From Eudoraea chungangensis (GTDB lineage Bacteria; Bacteroidota; Bacteroidia; Flavobacteriales; Flavobacteriaceae), in NCBI RefSeq assembly GCF_029360665.1, contig NZ_JARDUB010000003.1, positions 558,001 through 622,000 on the forward strand: 64,000 nucleotides of DNA, written 5' to 3'. Each line of letters opens with the position of its first letter. The stretch's first letter is position 1. Shown here in pieces: positions 29,175-38,800 of the stretch. Under the pieces are notes generated by a model. It worked only from the letters and a program-made list of their open reading frames with translations. It did no database searches and was not told the origin of the DNA. Both the position numbers and the translations under genes were made by a program.

Positions 29175-29999
29175 TTATTTCTTTCTACGTTCTATTATAT
29201 ATCTATTGGTATCCTTAGTCTTCGATCTAGTTCTAAATCCTTTCGCAGGAATACCATTCTTAGATCTTGGATGCCCTCCAGAAGCTCTACCTTCACCACC
29301 ACCCATTGGATGATCTACAGGGTTCATAGCTACTGGTCTTGTTCTTGGTCTTCTTCCTAACCATCTGCTTCTACCTGCTTTACCAGATACTAACAATTGT
29401 TGATCAGAGTTAGAAACAGCTCCAATAGTCCCTAAACATTTTACCAGAACTAAGCGTGTTTCCCCAGAAGGTAACTTTATTGTCGCATACTTTCCTTCTC
29501 TAGCCATTAACTGAGCGAAAGTACCGGCACTTCTCGCCATAATCGCTCCCTGACCCGGACGCAATTCGATACAAGAAATAATTGTTCCCAATGGAATCTT
29601 ACTCAATGGAAGCGCATTTCCTATCTCCGGAGCTGCGTTTTCGCCAGAAGAAACTTTCTGACCCACTTGTAAACCATTTTGAGCAACAACATACCTCTTC
29701 TCTCCATCCTTATACTGCAAAAGAGCAATAAAAGCGGTTCTGTTTGGATCGTACTGAATAGACAATACCTCTGCCTCTACATTGTGTTTATCACGTTTAA
29801 AATCGATAATACGATACCTTCTTTTGTGACCTCCACCACGATGGCGAATTGTCATTTTTCCTTGACTGTTTCTACCTCCAGACTTTTTTAACGGGGAAAG
29901 CAAGCTTTTCTCCGGCTTATCAGTAGTAATCGCGTCAAATCCGTTTACTACTTTAAAACGCTGTCCTGGAGTGATCGGTTTTAATTTTCTAACTGACAT
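29175..29999 (-). CDS. rplB: 50S ribosomal protein L2
   Basis: 274-residue core protein of the large subunit, needed for subunit joining and peptidyl transfer. Shows [20 protein letters not shown] and the signature [20 protein letters not shown], with the essential His present. Confidence 0.99.
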   Translation of the reverse strand: MSVRKLKPITPGQRFKVVNGFDAITTDKPEKSLLSPLKKSGGRNSQGKMTIRHRGGGHKRRYRIIDFKRDKHNVEAEVLSIQYDPNRTAFIALLQYKDGEKRYVVAQNGLQVGQKVSSGENAAPEIGNALPLSKIPLGTIISCIELRPGQGAIMARSAGTFAQLMAREGKYATIKLPSGETRLVLVKCLGTIGAVSNSDQQLLVSGKAGRSRWLGRRPRTRPVAMNPVDHPMGGGEGRASGGHPRSKNGIPAKGFRTRSKTKDTNRYIIERRKK

Positions 30000-30008
30000 T
30001 TCTTGTCT

Positions 30009-30299
30009 TTATAGATTACTGTAAAAATCGATTACTTCTCCTTCTTCTACATCTACAATTGCCTTTTTAAAGGCATTTGATTTACCATGCTGAACTCCGG
30101 TCTTGGTAAAACGAGTTTTACGCTGAGGTCCGTAATTCATTGTGCGAACTTTCTTGACAGAAACTCCATAAGCAGCTTCCACGGCATCTTTGATTTGTAG
30201 CTTATTCGCCTTGGGGTCAACAACAAATCCGTAGCGATTATACAACTCGCTATCCGCTGTCATTTTTTCCGTTATTATTGGCTTTATCAACACACTCAT
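30009..30299 (-). CDS. rplW: 50S ribosomal protein L23
   Basis: 96-residue exit-tunnel protein that binds SRP and trigger factor. Shows IKPIITEKMTADSELYNRYG and the L23 motif KANKLQIKDAVEAAYGVSVK. Confidence 0.98.
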   Translation of the reverse strand: MSVLIKPIITEKMTADSELYNRYGFVVDPKANKLQIKDAVEAAYGVSVKKVRTMNYGPQRKTRFTKTGVQHGKSNAFKKAIVDVEEGEVIDFYSNL

Positions 30300-30306
30300 G
30301 ATTACC

Positions 30307-30936
30307 CTATTTTGTTAAATTCGCTTCGATACCTTCTAGAGATCCTTCCAGAAGAACGATTTGATTTGCATTAAGTATTTTGTAAGTGCTTAATTCTGAG
30401 TTAGTTACGACATCGTACCCTTTCAAATTACGCGACGACAAATATACGTTATTATTTGAATCACCCAACACAAACAAGGACTTTTTGTTTTCTAATCCGA
30501 GAGATTTTAAAACCTGAACGAATTCTTTGGTCTTCGGAGACTCAAAATTGAAGTCTTCAACCACCATAATTGCCTTATCCTGTGTCTTTAAGCTTAAGGC
30601 CGATTTTCTAGCCAAACGCTTTACATTTTTATTTAATTTCTGAGAATAATCTTTAGGTCTTGGACCAAATATTCTACCCCCACCTCTAAAAATAGGGGAT
30701 TTTATACTTCCCGCTCTAGCTGTACCAGTACCTTTTTGCTTTTTAATCTTCCTTGTACTACCAACTATTTCTGCTCTTTCTTTTGCCTTGTGCGTTCCCT
30801 GTCTTTGATGTGCCATATATTGTTTCACATCAAGATATACAGCATGCTTATTAGGCTCTATCTTATAAACGCTATCAGAAAGGTCTACCTTTCTTCCCGT
30901 TTCTTTTCCTTTGATATCTAAAACTGCTACCTTCAT
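30307..30936 (-). CDS. rplD: 50S ribosomal protein L4
   Basis: 209-residue protein with a globular domain and a long basic loop reaching the tunnel ([20 protein letters not shown], then [20 protein letters not shown]-like sequence). In E. coli L4 also represses the S10 operon. Its start shares one base with the rplC stop. Confidence 0.98.
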   Translation of the reverse strand: MKVAVLDIKGKETGRKVDLSDSVYKIEPNKHAVYLDVKQYMAHQRQGTHKAKERAEIVGSTRKIKKQKGTGTARAGSIKSPIFRGGGRIFGPRPKDYSQKLNKNVKRLARKSALSLKTQDKAIMVVEDFNFESPKTKEFVQVLKSLGLENKKSLFVLGDSNNNVYLSSRNLKGYDVVTNSELSTYKILNANQIVLLEGSLEGIEANLTK

Positions 30937-31553
30937 TACTTCTCTATAGTTATATAAGCGTTTTTATGACCAGGAACACAACCTTTTAAAACAATGAGGT
31001 TTTTCTCTGGAACTACTTTTAAAACTCTTAGGTTCTGTACGGTTACTTTAGTACCACCCATTCTACCGGCCATTTTCATTCCTTTGAAAACACGAGCAGG
31101 ATAAGAAGCGGCTCCAATAGAACCCGGTGCTCTTAAACGGTTATGCTGTCCATGTGTCGCTTGTCCAACTCCCGCGAATCCATGACGTTTTACAACCCCC
31201 TGAAAACCTTTACCTTTAGAAGTTGCAGAAACATCTACAAACTCTCCTTCATTAAAAAGATCTACCCCTACGGTATCTCCTAATTTGTGCTCACCTTCAA
31301 AATCTCGGAATTCAACGACTTTCTTTTTGGTGGAAGAACCTGCTTTTTTAAAATGACCTACTTCAGCCCTATTAGCACGTTTTTCTGCCTTGTCATCGAA
31401 ACCAAGCTGAAGGGCATTGTACCCGTCAACCTCTTCGGTTCTGACTTGGGTAACTACGCATGGTCCAGCTTCTACGACAGTACATGGAATGTTCTTTCCA
31501 TTCTCGTCAAAAATACTGGTCATGCCTACTTTCTTTCCTATTAACCCAGACAT
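30936..31553 (-). CDS. rplC: 50S ribosomal protein L3
   Basis: 205-residue protein that binds 23S rRNA early in assembly. Shows [20 protein letters not shown] and the extension [20 protein letters not shown]. Preceded by an unusually long gap of 152 bases after rpsJ with a terminator-like hairpin. Confidence 0.98.
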   Translation of the reverse strand: MSGLIGKKVGMTSIFDENGKNIPCTVVEAGPCVVTQVRTEEVDGYNALQLGFDDKAEKRANRAEVGHFKKAGSSTKKKVVEFRDFEGEHKLGDTVGVDLFNEGEFVDVSATSKGKGFQGVVKRHGFAGVGQATHGQHNRLRAPGSIGAASYPARVFKGMKMAGRMGGTKVTVQNLRVLKVVPEKNLIVLKGCVPGHKNAYITIEK

Positions 31554-31705
31554 ACTTTTAATTATTAATTATTTAAATATTCAATTCTTATTTCAAAAAA
31601 AACAGGATCAAAAATAATTCGATCCCGAATACATTTTTGTTACCGTCTTTCCCTCGCGAAACGCTCAGGACATGTCTCCGTCTCCTTCTGAAACGGATTG
31701 TACTA
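31554..31705 (-). promoter_or_regulatory. Untranslated gap rpsJ-rplC with foldable RNA; candidate leader
   Basis: The longest gap inside the ribosomal operon. The mRNA contains first a GC-rich foldable stretch (about 31650-31673, CCU..GCG / CGC..AGG around UUU), then the hairpin plus U-run described separately, then an A/U-rich stretch up to rplC. This resembles a ribosomal leader with attenuation, but no known leader was matched. Confidence 0.35.
31595..31625 (-). terminator. Terminator-like hairpin between rpsJ and rplC
   Basis: Minus strand: GGATC, 11-base loop, GATCC (31625-31621 with 31609-31605), then TG and eight T (31602-31595). The stem is only 5 bases, so it would be weak or conditional, letting part of the transcripts pass into rplC. 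Confidence 0.35.
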
Positions 31706-32011
31706 TCACACCTTAATCTCTACTTCAACCCCACTAGGAAGCTCTAACTTCATCAGAGCATCAATGGTTTTTGACGAAGAACTGTATATATCCAGCAGTC
31801 TTTTGTATGAACTTAGCTGAAATTGCTCTCGCGATTTTTTATTCACATGAGGTGAACGCAAAACCGTAAAGATTTTTTTGTGCGTTGGCAAAGGAATAGG
31901 CCCTGTTACAATAGCACCAGTTGTTTTAACCGTTTTAACAATCTTCTCTGCAGACTTATCTACTAAATTGTGATCGTATGATTTTAACTTTATTCTAATT
32001 TTCTGACTCAT
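31706..32011 (-). CDS. rpsJ: 30S ribosomal protein S10
   Basis: 101-residue head protein, also NusE in antitermination. Shows [20 protein letters not shown] and the signature [20 protein letters not shown]. It lies 11 bases after fusA, so the str and S10 clusters are joined with no tuf gene between. Confidence 0.98.
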   Translation of the reverse strand: MSQKIRIKLKSYDHNLVDKSAEKIVKTVKTTGAIVTGPIPLPTHKKIFTVLRSPHVNKKSREQFQLSSYKRLLDIYSSSSKTIDALMKLELPSGVEVEIKV

Positions 32012-32022
32012 GATGCTATAAT

Positions 32023-34149
32023 TTAAGCCGTTACTCCAGTTGCTGCTTTTATTACTTCTTCTGCAAGATTACTAGGCGTTTCCGCATAATGCGAAAATTC
32101 CATTGTTGAAGTTGCTCTTCCTGAAGATAAGGTTCTTAAGGAGGTTACATAACCAAACATCTCGGATAAAGGAACCTCCGCTTTTATAACTTTTGCTCCG
32201 GCTCTGTCATCCATATTGTTTACCTGTCCTCTTCTTCTGTTCAAATCTCCAACTATATCACCCATATTCTCCTCAGGTGTAAGTACTTCCAACTTCATTA
32301 TTGGTTCCATTAAAACTGCTCTTGCAGCTTTGGAAGCTTCTTTATATCCAATCTTAGCCGCCAACTCAAAAGATAACGAATCTGAATCCACAGGGTGGAA
32401 AGAACCATCCTTTAAGGTAATTTTCATACTATCCATTTCAAAGCCGGCCAAGGGACCATTCTTCATAGCCTCTCTAAATCCTTTTTCTACAGATGGAATA
32501 TACTCCTTAGGAATATTCCCACCCTTAATAGTATTTACAAACTCCAGTCCAGGCTTCCCTTCTTCAGCAGGTTCCATGGTGAATACAATGTCAGCAAACT
32601 TACCTCTACCTCCAGTTTGTTTTTTATAAACTTCCCGATGGTTGGCAGATCTTGTAAGAGCTTCTTTATACTCTACCTGTGGCTGTCCCTGATTAACATC
32701 TACCTTGAATTCTCTTCTTAAGCGATCCACAATAATATCTAAGTGCAACTCTCCCATTCCCGATATAATGGTCTGTCCGGAAGCCTCGTCGGTTTTAACA
32801 ACAAACGTAGGATCTTCTTCTGCTAATTTCGCCAAAGACATGCCAAGTTTATCCACATCGGCTTTCGTCTTAGGTTCCACAGCTATACCAATAACAGGGT
32901 CAGGAAAATTCATACTTTCCAAAATGATCGGATTCTTCTCATCCGATAATGTGTCTCCTGTTTTGATGTCTTTAAAACCAACTGCCGCTCCAATATCTCC
33001 AGCTGCAATAGAATCCACAGCGTTTTGCTTATTAGAATGCATTTGGTATATTCTAGAAATACGTTCTTTATTACCAGAACGATTATTCAAGACATAAGAA
33101 CCAGCATTTAATTTTCCTGAATACGCTCTAAAGAATGCTAAACGTCCTACAAAAGGATCCGTAGCAATTTTAAAGGCTAATGCGGAAAATGGCTCACTTA
33201 CATCTGGCTTTCTTTCTATTTCGTTTCCAGTATCAGGGTCTGTACCAACTATAGCTTCCTTGTCTAAAGGAGAAGGCAAATATCTACAAACCGCATCTAA
33301 TAAAAACTGTACTCCTTTGTTTTTAAAAGAAGACCCGCAAATCATTGGAATAATACTCATATCCATCACAGCCGCTCTTAAGGCAGCATGTACCTCATCT
33401 TCTGTAATAGAATCTTCATCTTCAAAGAACTTTTCCATTAGGTTCTCATCGTATTCGGCAACCGCTTCTATTAAAGCAGCTCGGTACTCATGAACCTCTT
33501 CCTTCATATCTTCAGGGATCTCTATAATATCAAAAGTAGAACCCATGTCTTCCTCATGCCATACAATAGCTCTATTCTTCACTAGATCTACAATCCCTTT
33601 AAAGTCTTGCTCCTCCCCAATTGGCAATACAATCGGCACAGCGTTAGACTTCAACATATCCTTAACCTGATTACAAACCATAAGGAAGTTAGAACCTTGT
33701 CTGTCCATTTTGTTTACAAAGCCCATTCTTGGAACTTTGTAATTATCCGCCAATCTCCAGTTTGTTTCCGACTGAGGCTCTACCCCATCAACGGCACTAA
33801 AAAGGAACACTAAACCATCCAATACTCGCAAAGACCTGTTTACTTCAACCGTAAAATCTACGTGTCCGGGAGTATCAATAATATTAAAATGGTAAGGTTT
33901 AGAATCAGAAGTTAATTGTCCATTTTGGGTTGGGAAGTCCCAAGTACATGTTGTAGCAGCAGAAGTAATGGTAATACCTCTTTCCTGCTCTTGTGCCATC
34001 CAGTCCATGGTAGCAGCTCCATCGTGTACTTCACCAATTTTATGGCTTACCCCAGTATAGAATAATATTCTTTCTGTAGTGGTGGTCTTTCCTGCGTCAA
34101 TATGCGCAGCAATACCTATATTTCTTGTATATTTTAAATCTCTTGCCAT
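32023..34149 (-). CDS. fusA: Elongation factor G
   Basis: GTPase that drives translocation, 708 residues, five domains. G1 is [16 protein letters not shown]2 to G4 include [20 protein letters not shown] and FVNKMDR. Domain IV is intact ([14 protein letters not shown]). It lies 6 bases after rpsG; no second copy is in the window. Confidence 0.98.
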   Translation of the reverse strand: MARDLKYTRNIGIAAHIDAGKTTTTERILFYTGVSHKIGEVHDGAATMDWMAQEQERGITITSAATTCTWDFPTQNGQLTSDSKPYHFNIIDTPGHVDFTVEVNRSLRVLDGLVFLFSAVDGVEPQSETNWRLADNYKVPRMGFVNKMDRQGSNFLMVCNQVKDMLKSNAVPIVLPIGEEQDFKGIVDLVKNRAIVWHEEDMGSTFDIIEIPEDMKEEVHEYRAALIEAVAEYDENLMEKFFEDEDSITEDEVHAALRAAVMDMSIIPMICGSSFKNKGVQFLLDAVCRYLPSPLDKEAIVGTDPDTGNEIERKPDVSEPFSALAFKIATDPFVGRLAFFRAYSGKLNAGSYVLNNRSGNKERISRIYQMHSNKQNAVDSIAAGDIGAAVGFKDIKTGDTLSDEKNPIILESMNFPDPVIGIAVEPKTKADVDKLGMSLAKLAEEDPTFVVKTDEASGQTIISGMGELHLDIIVDRLRREFKVDVNQGQPQVEYKEALTRSANHREVYKKQTGGRGKFADIVFTMEPAEEGKPGLEFVNTIKGGNIPKEYIPSVEKGFREAMKNGPLAGFEMDSMKITLKDGSFHPVDSDSLSFELAAKIGYKEASKAARAVLMEPIMKLEVLTPEENMGDIVGDLNRRRGQVNNMDDRAGAKVIKAEVPLSEMFGYVTSLRTLSSGRATSTMEFSHYAETPSNLAEEVIKAATGVTA

Positions 34150-34155
34150 TTTATC

Positions 34156-34632
34156 TTAGAATCTAAAGTGGGAAAATGCTTTGTTAGCTTCTGCCATCTT
34201 ATGTGTATCTACGCGCTTTTTCACTGCAGCTCCCTCTTCTTTAGAAGCAGCTAACACTTCTCCAGCAAGTTTCTGCGCCATCGACTTCTCGTTTCGTTTT
34301 CTCGCAAAAAGTATAAGCCATTTCATGGCCGTAGATATTTTTCTATCTGGTCTTATTTGCATTGGAATTTGAAATGTAGCGCCCCCTACTCTTCTACTTC
34401 TCACTTCAACATGAGGCATAACGTTAGAAAGTGCGTCCTTCCATAATTCCAGAGCAGACTTTTCCTCATCTGTCTTTTTTGCATCAACTATATCGATAGC
34501 ATCATAAAATACCTTGAAGGCAACGGATTTCTTTCCATCCCACATCAACATATTTACAAATCTAGTTACCAACTGATCGTTAAACCTTGGATCTGGTAAT
34601 AATGGCCTTTTTTTCGCCTGTCTTTTTCTCAT
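34156..34632 (-). CDS. rpsG: 30S ribosomal protein S7
   Basis: 158-residue primary binder of the 16S 3' domain. Starts [19 protein letters not shown]; shows [19 protein letters not shown] and the C-terminal [15 protein letters not shown]. Confidence 0.98.
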   Translation of the reverse strand: MRKRQAKKRPLLPDPRFNDQLVTRFVNMLMWDGKKSVAFKVFYDAIDIVDAKKTDEEKSALELWKDALSNVMPHVEVRSRRVGGATFQIPMQIRPDRKISTAMKWLILFARKRNEKSMAQKLAGEVLAASKEEGAAVKKRVDTHKMAEANKAFSHFRF

Positions 34633-34654
34633 CTCTTCTTCTTAAAAGTTTTGA

Positions 34655-35029
34655 TTACTTTTTTGGGCGTTTTGCACCGTACTTAGATCTTCTCTGGGTC
34701 CTTCCAGCAACACCTGCTGTATCTAAGGCTCCTCTTACAATGTGATATCTAACACCTGGCAAATCTTTCACCCTTCCGCCTCTAACCAATACTATCGAGT
34801 GCTCTTGAAGATTATGTCCCTCTCCAGGAATGTATGCGTTCACCTCTTTTCCATTGGTCAACCTAACTCTTGCTACTTTACGCATTGCAGAATTTGGTTT
34901 CTTCGGTGTTGTAGTGTAAACACGAGTACAAACCCCTCTTCTTTGGGGACAAGAATCCAAAGCAGCCGATTTACTCTTCTTGGTAATTGTGGCCCTTCCT
35001 TTTCTTACTAATTGTGAAATTGTTGGCAT
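34655..35029 (-). CDS. rpsL: 30S ribosomal protein S12
   Basis: 124-residue decoding-centre protein, first gene of the operon. The [18 protein letters not shown] loop has the lysine at the usual streptomycin-resistance position in its wild-type state, and [11 protein letters not shown] and the loop after it are standard. Driven by the promoter at 35072-35101. Confidence 0.98.
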   Translation of the reverse strand: MPTISQLVRKGRATITKKSKSAALDSCPQRRGVCTRVYTTTPKKPNSAMRKVARVRLTNGKEVNAYIPGEGHNLQEHSIVLVRGGRVKDLPGVRYHIVRGALDTAGVAGRTQRRSKYGAKRPKK

Positions 35030-35071
35030 ATTCTAATATATGTATATAAACTACCCTCGTTTAAGGGCTGG

Positions 35072-35101
35072 CAAATGTAGTAATTATTCGTAATAATTCA
35101 A
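35072..35101 (-). promoter_or_regulatory. Promoter of the ribosomal protein operon (rpsL)
   Basis: Minus strand: TTG (35099-35101), exactly 19 bases, then TACATTTG (35072-35079). Both elements and the spacing match the Bacteroidota consensus TTG-N19-TAnnTTTG fully. The 5' leader would be about 35-40 bases and holds a small CCCT/AGGG hairpin (35053-35066). Confidence 0.8.
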
Positions 35102-35473
35102 ATGCTATTAGATTAATTTTAAAGTTTTTTTTTAGCATCCAAAATCGACCCTTACGTTTTCCCAAAAAAAGGTCCTTTTATACCTTATATATATATATAC
35201 ATTAAAAAGTCTAAAAAAAAAGACTTTGCTGCGATCACTTCCCTCCTCAAACCCTCAACCCGCCCATATTCTTGTTATTAGGACCCCAAAATGCTAAAAA
35301 AAGCAGAATTACCAACTTCCTAATATATTTTGAATCTTATTTCGCTATCCACAACATTCTATCACCGATTCTGTATTTCTCCTATATTTTTAACATTTTT
35401 ATTAGTTTATAGCGTAACAAAACACTGTTAAATTGTTTTTTTCTCACCCTTTCGTCTTAAAGTTTTATTAAAA
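35102..35473. other. Long intergenic region between rpsL and susC
   Basis: No gene is supported here. The stretch is A/T-rich, with an alternating TA run (about 35186-35199), a perfect 7-base inverted repeat AAAGTCT/AGACTTT around eight A (35206-35227), and several short A and T runs. It separates two divergent promoters, those of the ribosomal operon and of susC. Confidence 0.7.
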
Positions 35474-35481
35474 TAAGTTTG
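35474..35481 (+). promoter_or_regulatory. Promoter -7 element for the SusC/SusD operon
   Basis: TAAGTTTG, a full match to TAnnTTTG. A transcript starting about 6 bases later would leave almost no leader before the ATG at 35492 but about 50 bases before the ATG at 35537, which supports the later start. A clear -33 TTG is not seen (only TTC at 35451-35453). Confidence 0.5.
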
Positions 35482-35536
35482 GATTATTAACATGAAATTA
35501 GGATTTTCGCATTTAGCTAATTCAAATTATTATAAA

Positions 35537-38500
35537 ATGAGAACAAATTTAAATGGAATCTTGACGCTGCTATTGGCGTTTGTTGTGCATTTATCATTTG
35601 CGCAAGACAAGACGATTTCAGGTACGGTTACCGACTTTGAAGGTTTACCGCTCCCTGGTGTTAACATCTTGATTGAAGGTACTACTACTGGTACCCAAAC
35701 TGATTTCGACGGAAACTTCGAAATTAGGGGACAGGAAGGTCAGGCGTTACTTTTCACTTACATTGGTCAGAAAAATGTAAGAGTCGTTATTGGTGCTAGC
35801 TCAAATTATTCTGTACAAATGGAAGAAGATGCACAGGCTCTTGAAGAGGTTGTTGTAACTGCCCAGGGTATTGAGAGAGAAGAGAGATCTTTGGGTTATG
35901 CGGTATCAACCGTAGATGAAGGGCAAATCGAATCAAGACCAGAAGCGGATATAGGTCGGGTACTACAAGGTAAAGTAGCCGGGGTAAATATCACAGCGAG
36001 TAACGGTCTTTCTGGTTCGGGTACCAACATCATTATTAGAGGTTATTCTTCTGTAACGCAGTCTAACCAGCCACTTTTCGTTGTAGATGGTGTGCCAATT
36101 GACTCAGGAACAAATAACCAGGGATCCATATTAGATGGAAACACTGCGTCGAGTAGGTTTTTAGATTTGGATCCAAACACTATTAAAGAAGTAAACGTAC
36201 TTAAAGGTTTAAGTGCAACCGTTCTTTATGGTAACAGAGGTAGAAACGGGGTAATCCTTATTACTACAAAGAGTTCAACTACCGGAGACGCTCCTAGCAA
36301 AATGGAAGTAAGTGTTGCTTCTTCTGTCTTTATTTCGGATGCTATCCTTCCTGAGTATCAGGATAACTACGGTGGTGGTTTCCACCAAGGCTTTGGATTC
36401 TTCTTTAGTAACTGGGGACCTAGATTCGACAGAACGGATAACGATGCAGTTTCTTTGGCCGGACAATGGCTGGGTAACCCATCTGGTTTTGCACAGTTAA
36501 GTTCACCTTTGAACTTCTTGGCAGATCAGTCTTTAGTTGCAGGCTATGAAGATATTGCTGCACAGCCTTACCCATACAGACCATATAACGGTGTTGAAGA
36601 ATTCTTCAGAACTGGTTATGTAAATACTACTTCCGTAAACCTTAGAGGTGGAAACGACAAGGCCAGCTTTAACTTTAACTATGGTAGAACCGAAGATAAA
36701 GGTGTTACTCCTGGAAACAGAGTACTGAGAAATAACTTTTCTTTAGGTGGTAATGCAAGACTAAATAACAAGTTCACCATCCAAGGATCTTTCCAGTTTA
36801 TCAAGACAGACTTTAATTCACCACCAGTTGCACCTTCTTTAGGTAGTGGTTCAGCGTTTAATGGAGGTTCTGTTTTTGGTGATGTATTATACACACCACG
36901 CTCTGTAGATTTATCTGGACTTCCTTTCCAGGCAATTGACGGTAGAAGTATGTATTACCGTTCTGGTAATGATATCCAAAACCCTTACTGGACAGTTGAA
37001 AATGTTAAAACTAGCCAGGATACAGATCGTTTCATAGGAAATACTTCTATTTCTTATGAGATAAATGATTTCATGAACTTGTCTTACAGACTTGGTTTGG
37101 ATACCTATACGGAACTTAACTCATACGGACAAAATAAAGGTGGAGTTGACGGACAGCCTTTAGGACTATTAAGAACACGTACTGTAAGAAATACTATCTG
37201 GAACCACGATTTAATTTTATCGGCGGATAAAAACCTAACGGAGAACTTAAACTTAAAAGCTATTCTTGGGGTTAATGCCAGACGTGATGTATTTAATTCA
37301 GATGGTCTTGAGAGTCAAGGACAATTGGTATTTGGTGTTTTAGAACACTTTAACTTTACCACTCCTTCTCCTCAAAACTCTTTCGTTAGAGTTGGAAATA
37401 ATAATCTAGCACAAACTTTCGAAGAAAACCTATTGGGTGCATATTTAGATTTAACTTTTGGATATGAAGATTGGATCTATGTTAACCTTGTTGGTAGAAA
37501 TGACTGGTCCTCTACATTAGAACAAGAGAATAACTCTTTATTCTATCCTGGAGCTAGTGTATCTTTTGTACCAACTGCTATTTTTGATGGGATTCAAGGA
37601 AATGCACTTAACTACATGAAGTTTAGATTTGGATACGGATCCTCTGCAGGTTTCCCAACTCCTTACAATACAAGAAATGTATTAGGACTTAATGCACGTG
37701 CCTTTGTTGATACAAACGGAACTGTAGTTTCATCGAATGACGTAAACAACACTCTGGGTAACCCAGCCTTACAGCCAGAAAGAGTTTCAGAATTAGAACT
37801 TGGTTTAGATACTAGATTATTTAACATCTGGAATTTAAATGTGAGTGTATTCGACAAGACTACAACAGATTTGATAACCAACAGACCATTAGATACGTCA
37901 ACAGGTTTTACATCTACGACAGTTAATATTGGAGAAATAAAGTCTAAAGGTATTGAGGTAGACACTAATATTGATATTCTAAAAGAATACCAACATAAGG
38001 TAGGATTTAACATTGCAGCGAACTTTACTGCTATTGAAACTACGGTTACTGATTTAGCCGATGGTACCAATAACATTCTTCTTACTGCCGCTATTGCAGG
38101 GGAAGCAGCTAACTACGCTGTAGAAGGAAGACCATTTGGTGTATTCTTAGGAACTACTGTTTTAACAGATGATCAGGATAATTTACTTGTAAATGATGCC
38201 GGACGCTATTTGGTAGACAATGAGATCAAAGAAATTGGTGATCCTAACCCAGATTGGAATACTGCAATTATTCCAACCATTACATTTAAGAACTTCTCTC
38301 TATCAGCGAACTTTCAGTACCGCCACGGAGGAGATATCTACTCTACTACTGCAACTACTTTGATTGCTAGAGGTGTTGTAGACGATGATACTCCAATTCA
38401 AAGAGAAGCTCAGTATATTCTTCCTGGTGTAAGACAGGCAGATGGGCTACCTAACCAGAATGCAATTACTGCTACTGAATTAGGCTTTAGCACCTACTTT

Positions 38501-38788
38501 GCAGATGGTATAAACACATTCACGGTTTATGACGGAAGTACGTTTAGAATACAAGAAGCATCTTTAACCTATGCGCTACCGTCTAAATCTTTAGACAAGA
38601 CACCATTTGGAAGTTTATCATTTACCGTTTCAGGGCAAAACTTATGGTTTAGAGCCATTAACATGCCAAAAGACGTAAATTACGATACAAACTCTTCCAG
38701 TACCGGTGTTGGTAATGGACAAGGAATTGATTTCTTTACAGGACCTTCTACAAGAAGATTTGGATTCACAGTAAGAGCTTCCTTCTAA
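35537..38788 (+). CDS. SusC/RagA family TonB-linked outer membrane protein
   Basis: Outer-membrane import channel of 1083 residues working with the SusD lipoprotein encoded next. Signal peptide MRTNLNGILTLLLAFVVHLS ending FAQ, then a carboxypeptidase-regulatory-like domain (KTISGTVTDFEGLPLPGVNI), the EEVVVTAQG TonB box region, a plug (GRVLQGKVAGVNITASNGLS, NRGRNGVILITTK) and the barrel, ending RRFGFTVRASF. I start at 35537 because the signal peptide begins there and because of the promoter position; the frame opens at an ATG at 35492. Substrate is probably an oligosaccharide or peptide, not determinable as no hydrolase is encoded nearby. Confidence 0.93.
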   Translation: MRTNLNGILTLLLAFVVHLSFAQDKTISGTVTDFEGLPLPGVNILIEGTTTGTQTDFDGNFEIRGQEGQALLFTYIGQKNVRVVIGASSNYSVQMEEDAQALEEVVVTAQGIEREERSLGYAVSTVDEGQIESRPEADIGRVLQGKVAGVNITASNGLSGSGTNIIIRGYSSVTQSNQPLFVVDGVPIDSGTNNQGSILDGNTASSRFLDLDPNTIKEVNVLKGLSATVLYGNRGRNGVILITTKSSTTGDAPSKMEVSVASSVFISDAILPEYQDNYGGGFHQGFGFFFSNWGPRFDRTDNDAVSLAGQWLGNPSGFAQLSSPLNFLADQSLVAGYEDIAAQPYPYRPYNGVEEFFRTGYVNTTSVNLRGGNDKASFNFNYGRTEDKGVTPGNRVLRNNFSLGGNARLNNKFTIQGSFQFIKTDFNSPPVAPSLGSGSAFNGGSVFGDVLYTPRSVDLSGLPFQAIDGRSMYYRSGNDIQNPYWTVENVKTSQDTDRFIGNTSISYEINDFMNLSYRLGLDTYTELNSYGQNKGGVDGQPLGLLRTRTVRNTIWNHDLILSADKNLTENLNLKAILGVNARRDVFNSDGLESQGQLVFGVLEHFNFTTPSPQNSFVRVGNNNLAQTFEENLLGAYLDLTFGYEDWIYVNLVGRNDWSSTLEQENNSLFYPGASVSFVPTAIFDGIQGNALNYMKFRFGYGSSAGFPTPYNTRNVLGLNARAFVDTNGTVVSSNDVNNTLGNPALQPERVSELELGLDTRLFNIWNLNVSVFDKTTTDLITNRPLDTSTGFTSTTVNIGEIKSKGIEVDTNIDILKEYQHKVGFNIAANFTAIETTVTDLADGTNNILLTAAIAGEAANYAVEGRPFGVFLGTTVLTDDQDNLLVNDAGRYLVDNEIKEIGDPNPDWNTAIIPTITFKNFSLSANFQYRHGGDIYSTTATTLIARGVVDDDTPIQREAQYILPGVRQADGLPNQNAITATELGFSTYFADGINTFTVYDGSTFRIQEASLTYALPSKSLDKTPFGSLSFTVSGQNLWFRAINMPKDVNYDTNSSSTGVGNGQGIDFFTGPSTRRFGFTVRASF

Positions 38789-38800
38789 TAGTTAAGAGAA

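Noticed and set aside
35186-35199. TA-rich run as origin or recombination site
   Set aside because: Short simple repeat with no DnaA boxes or att-like pairs nearby.
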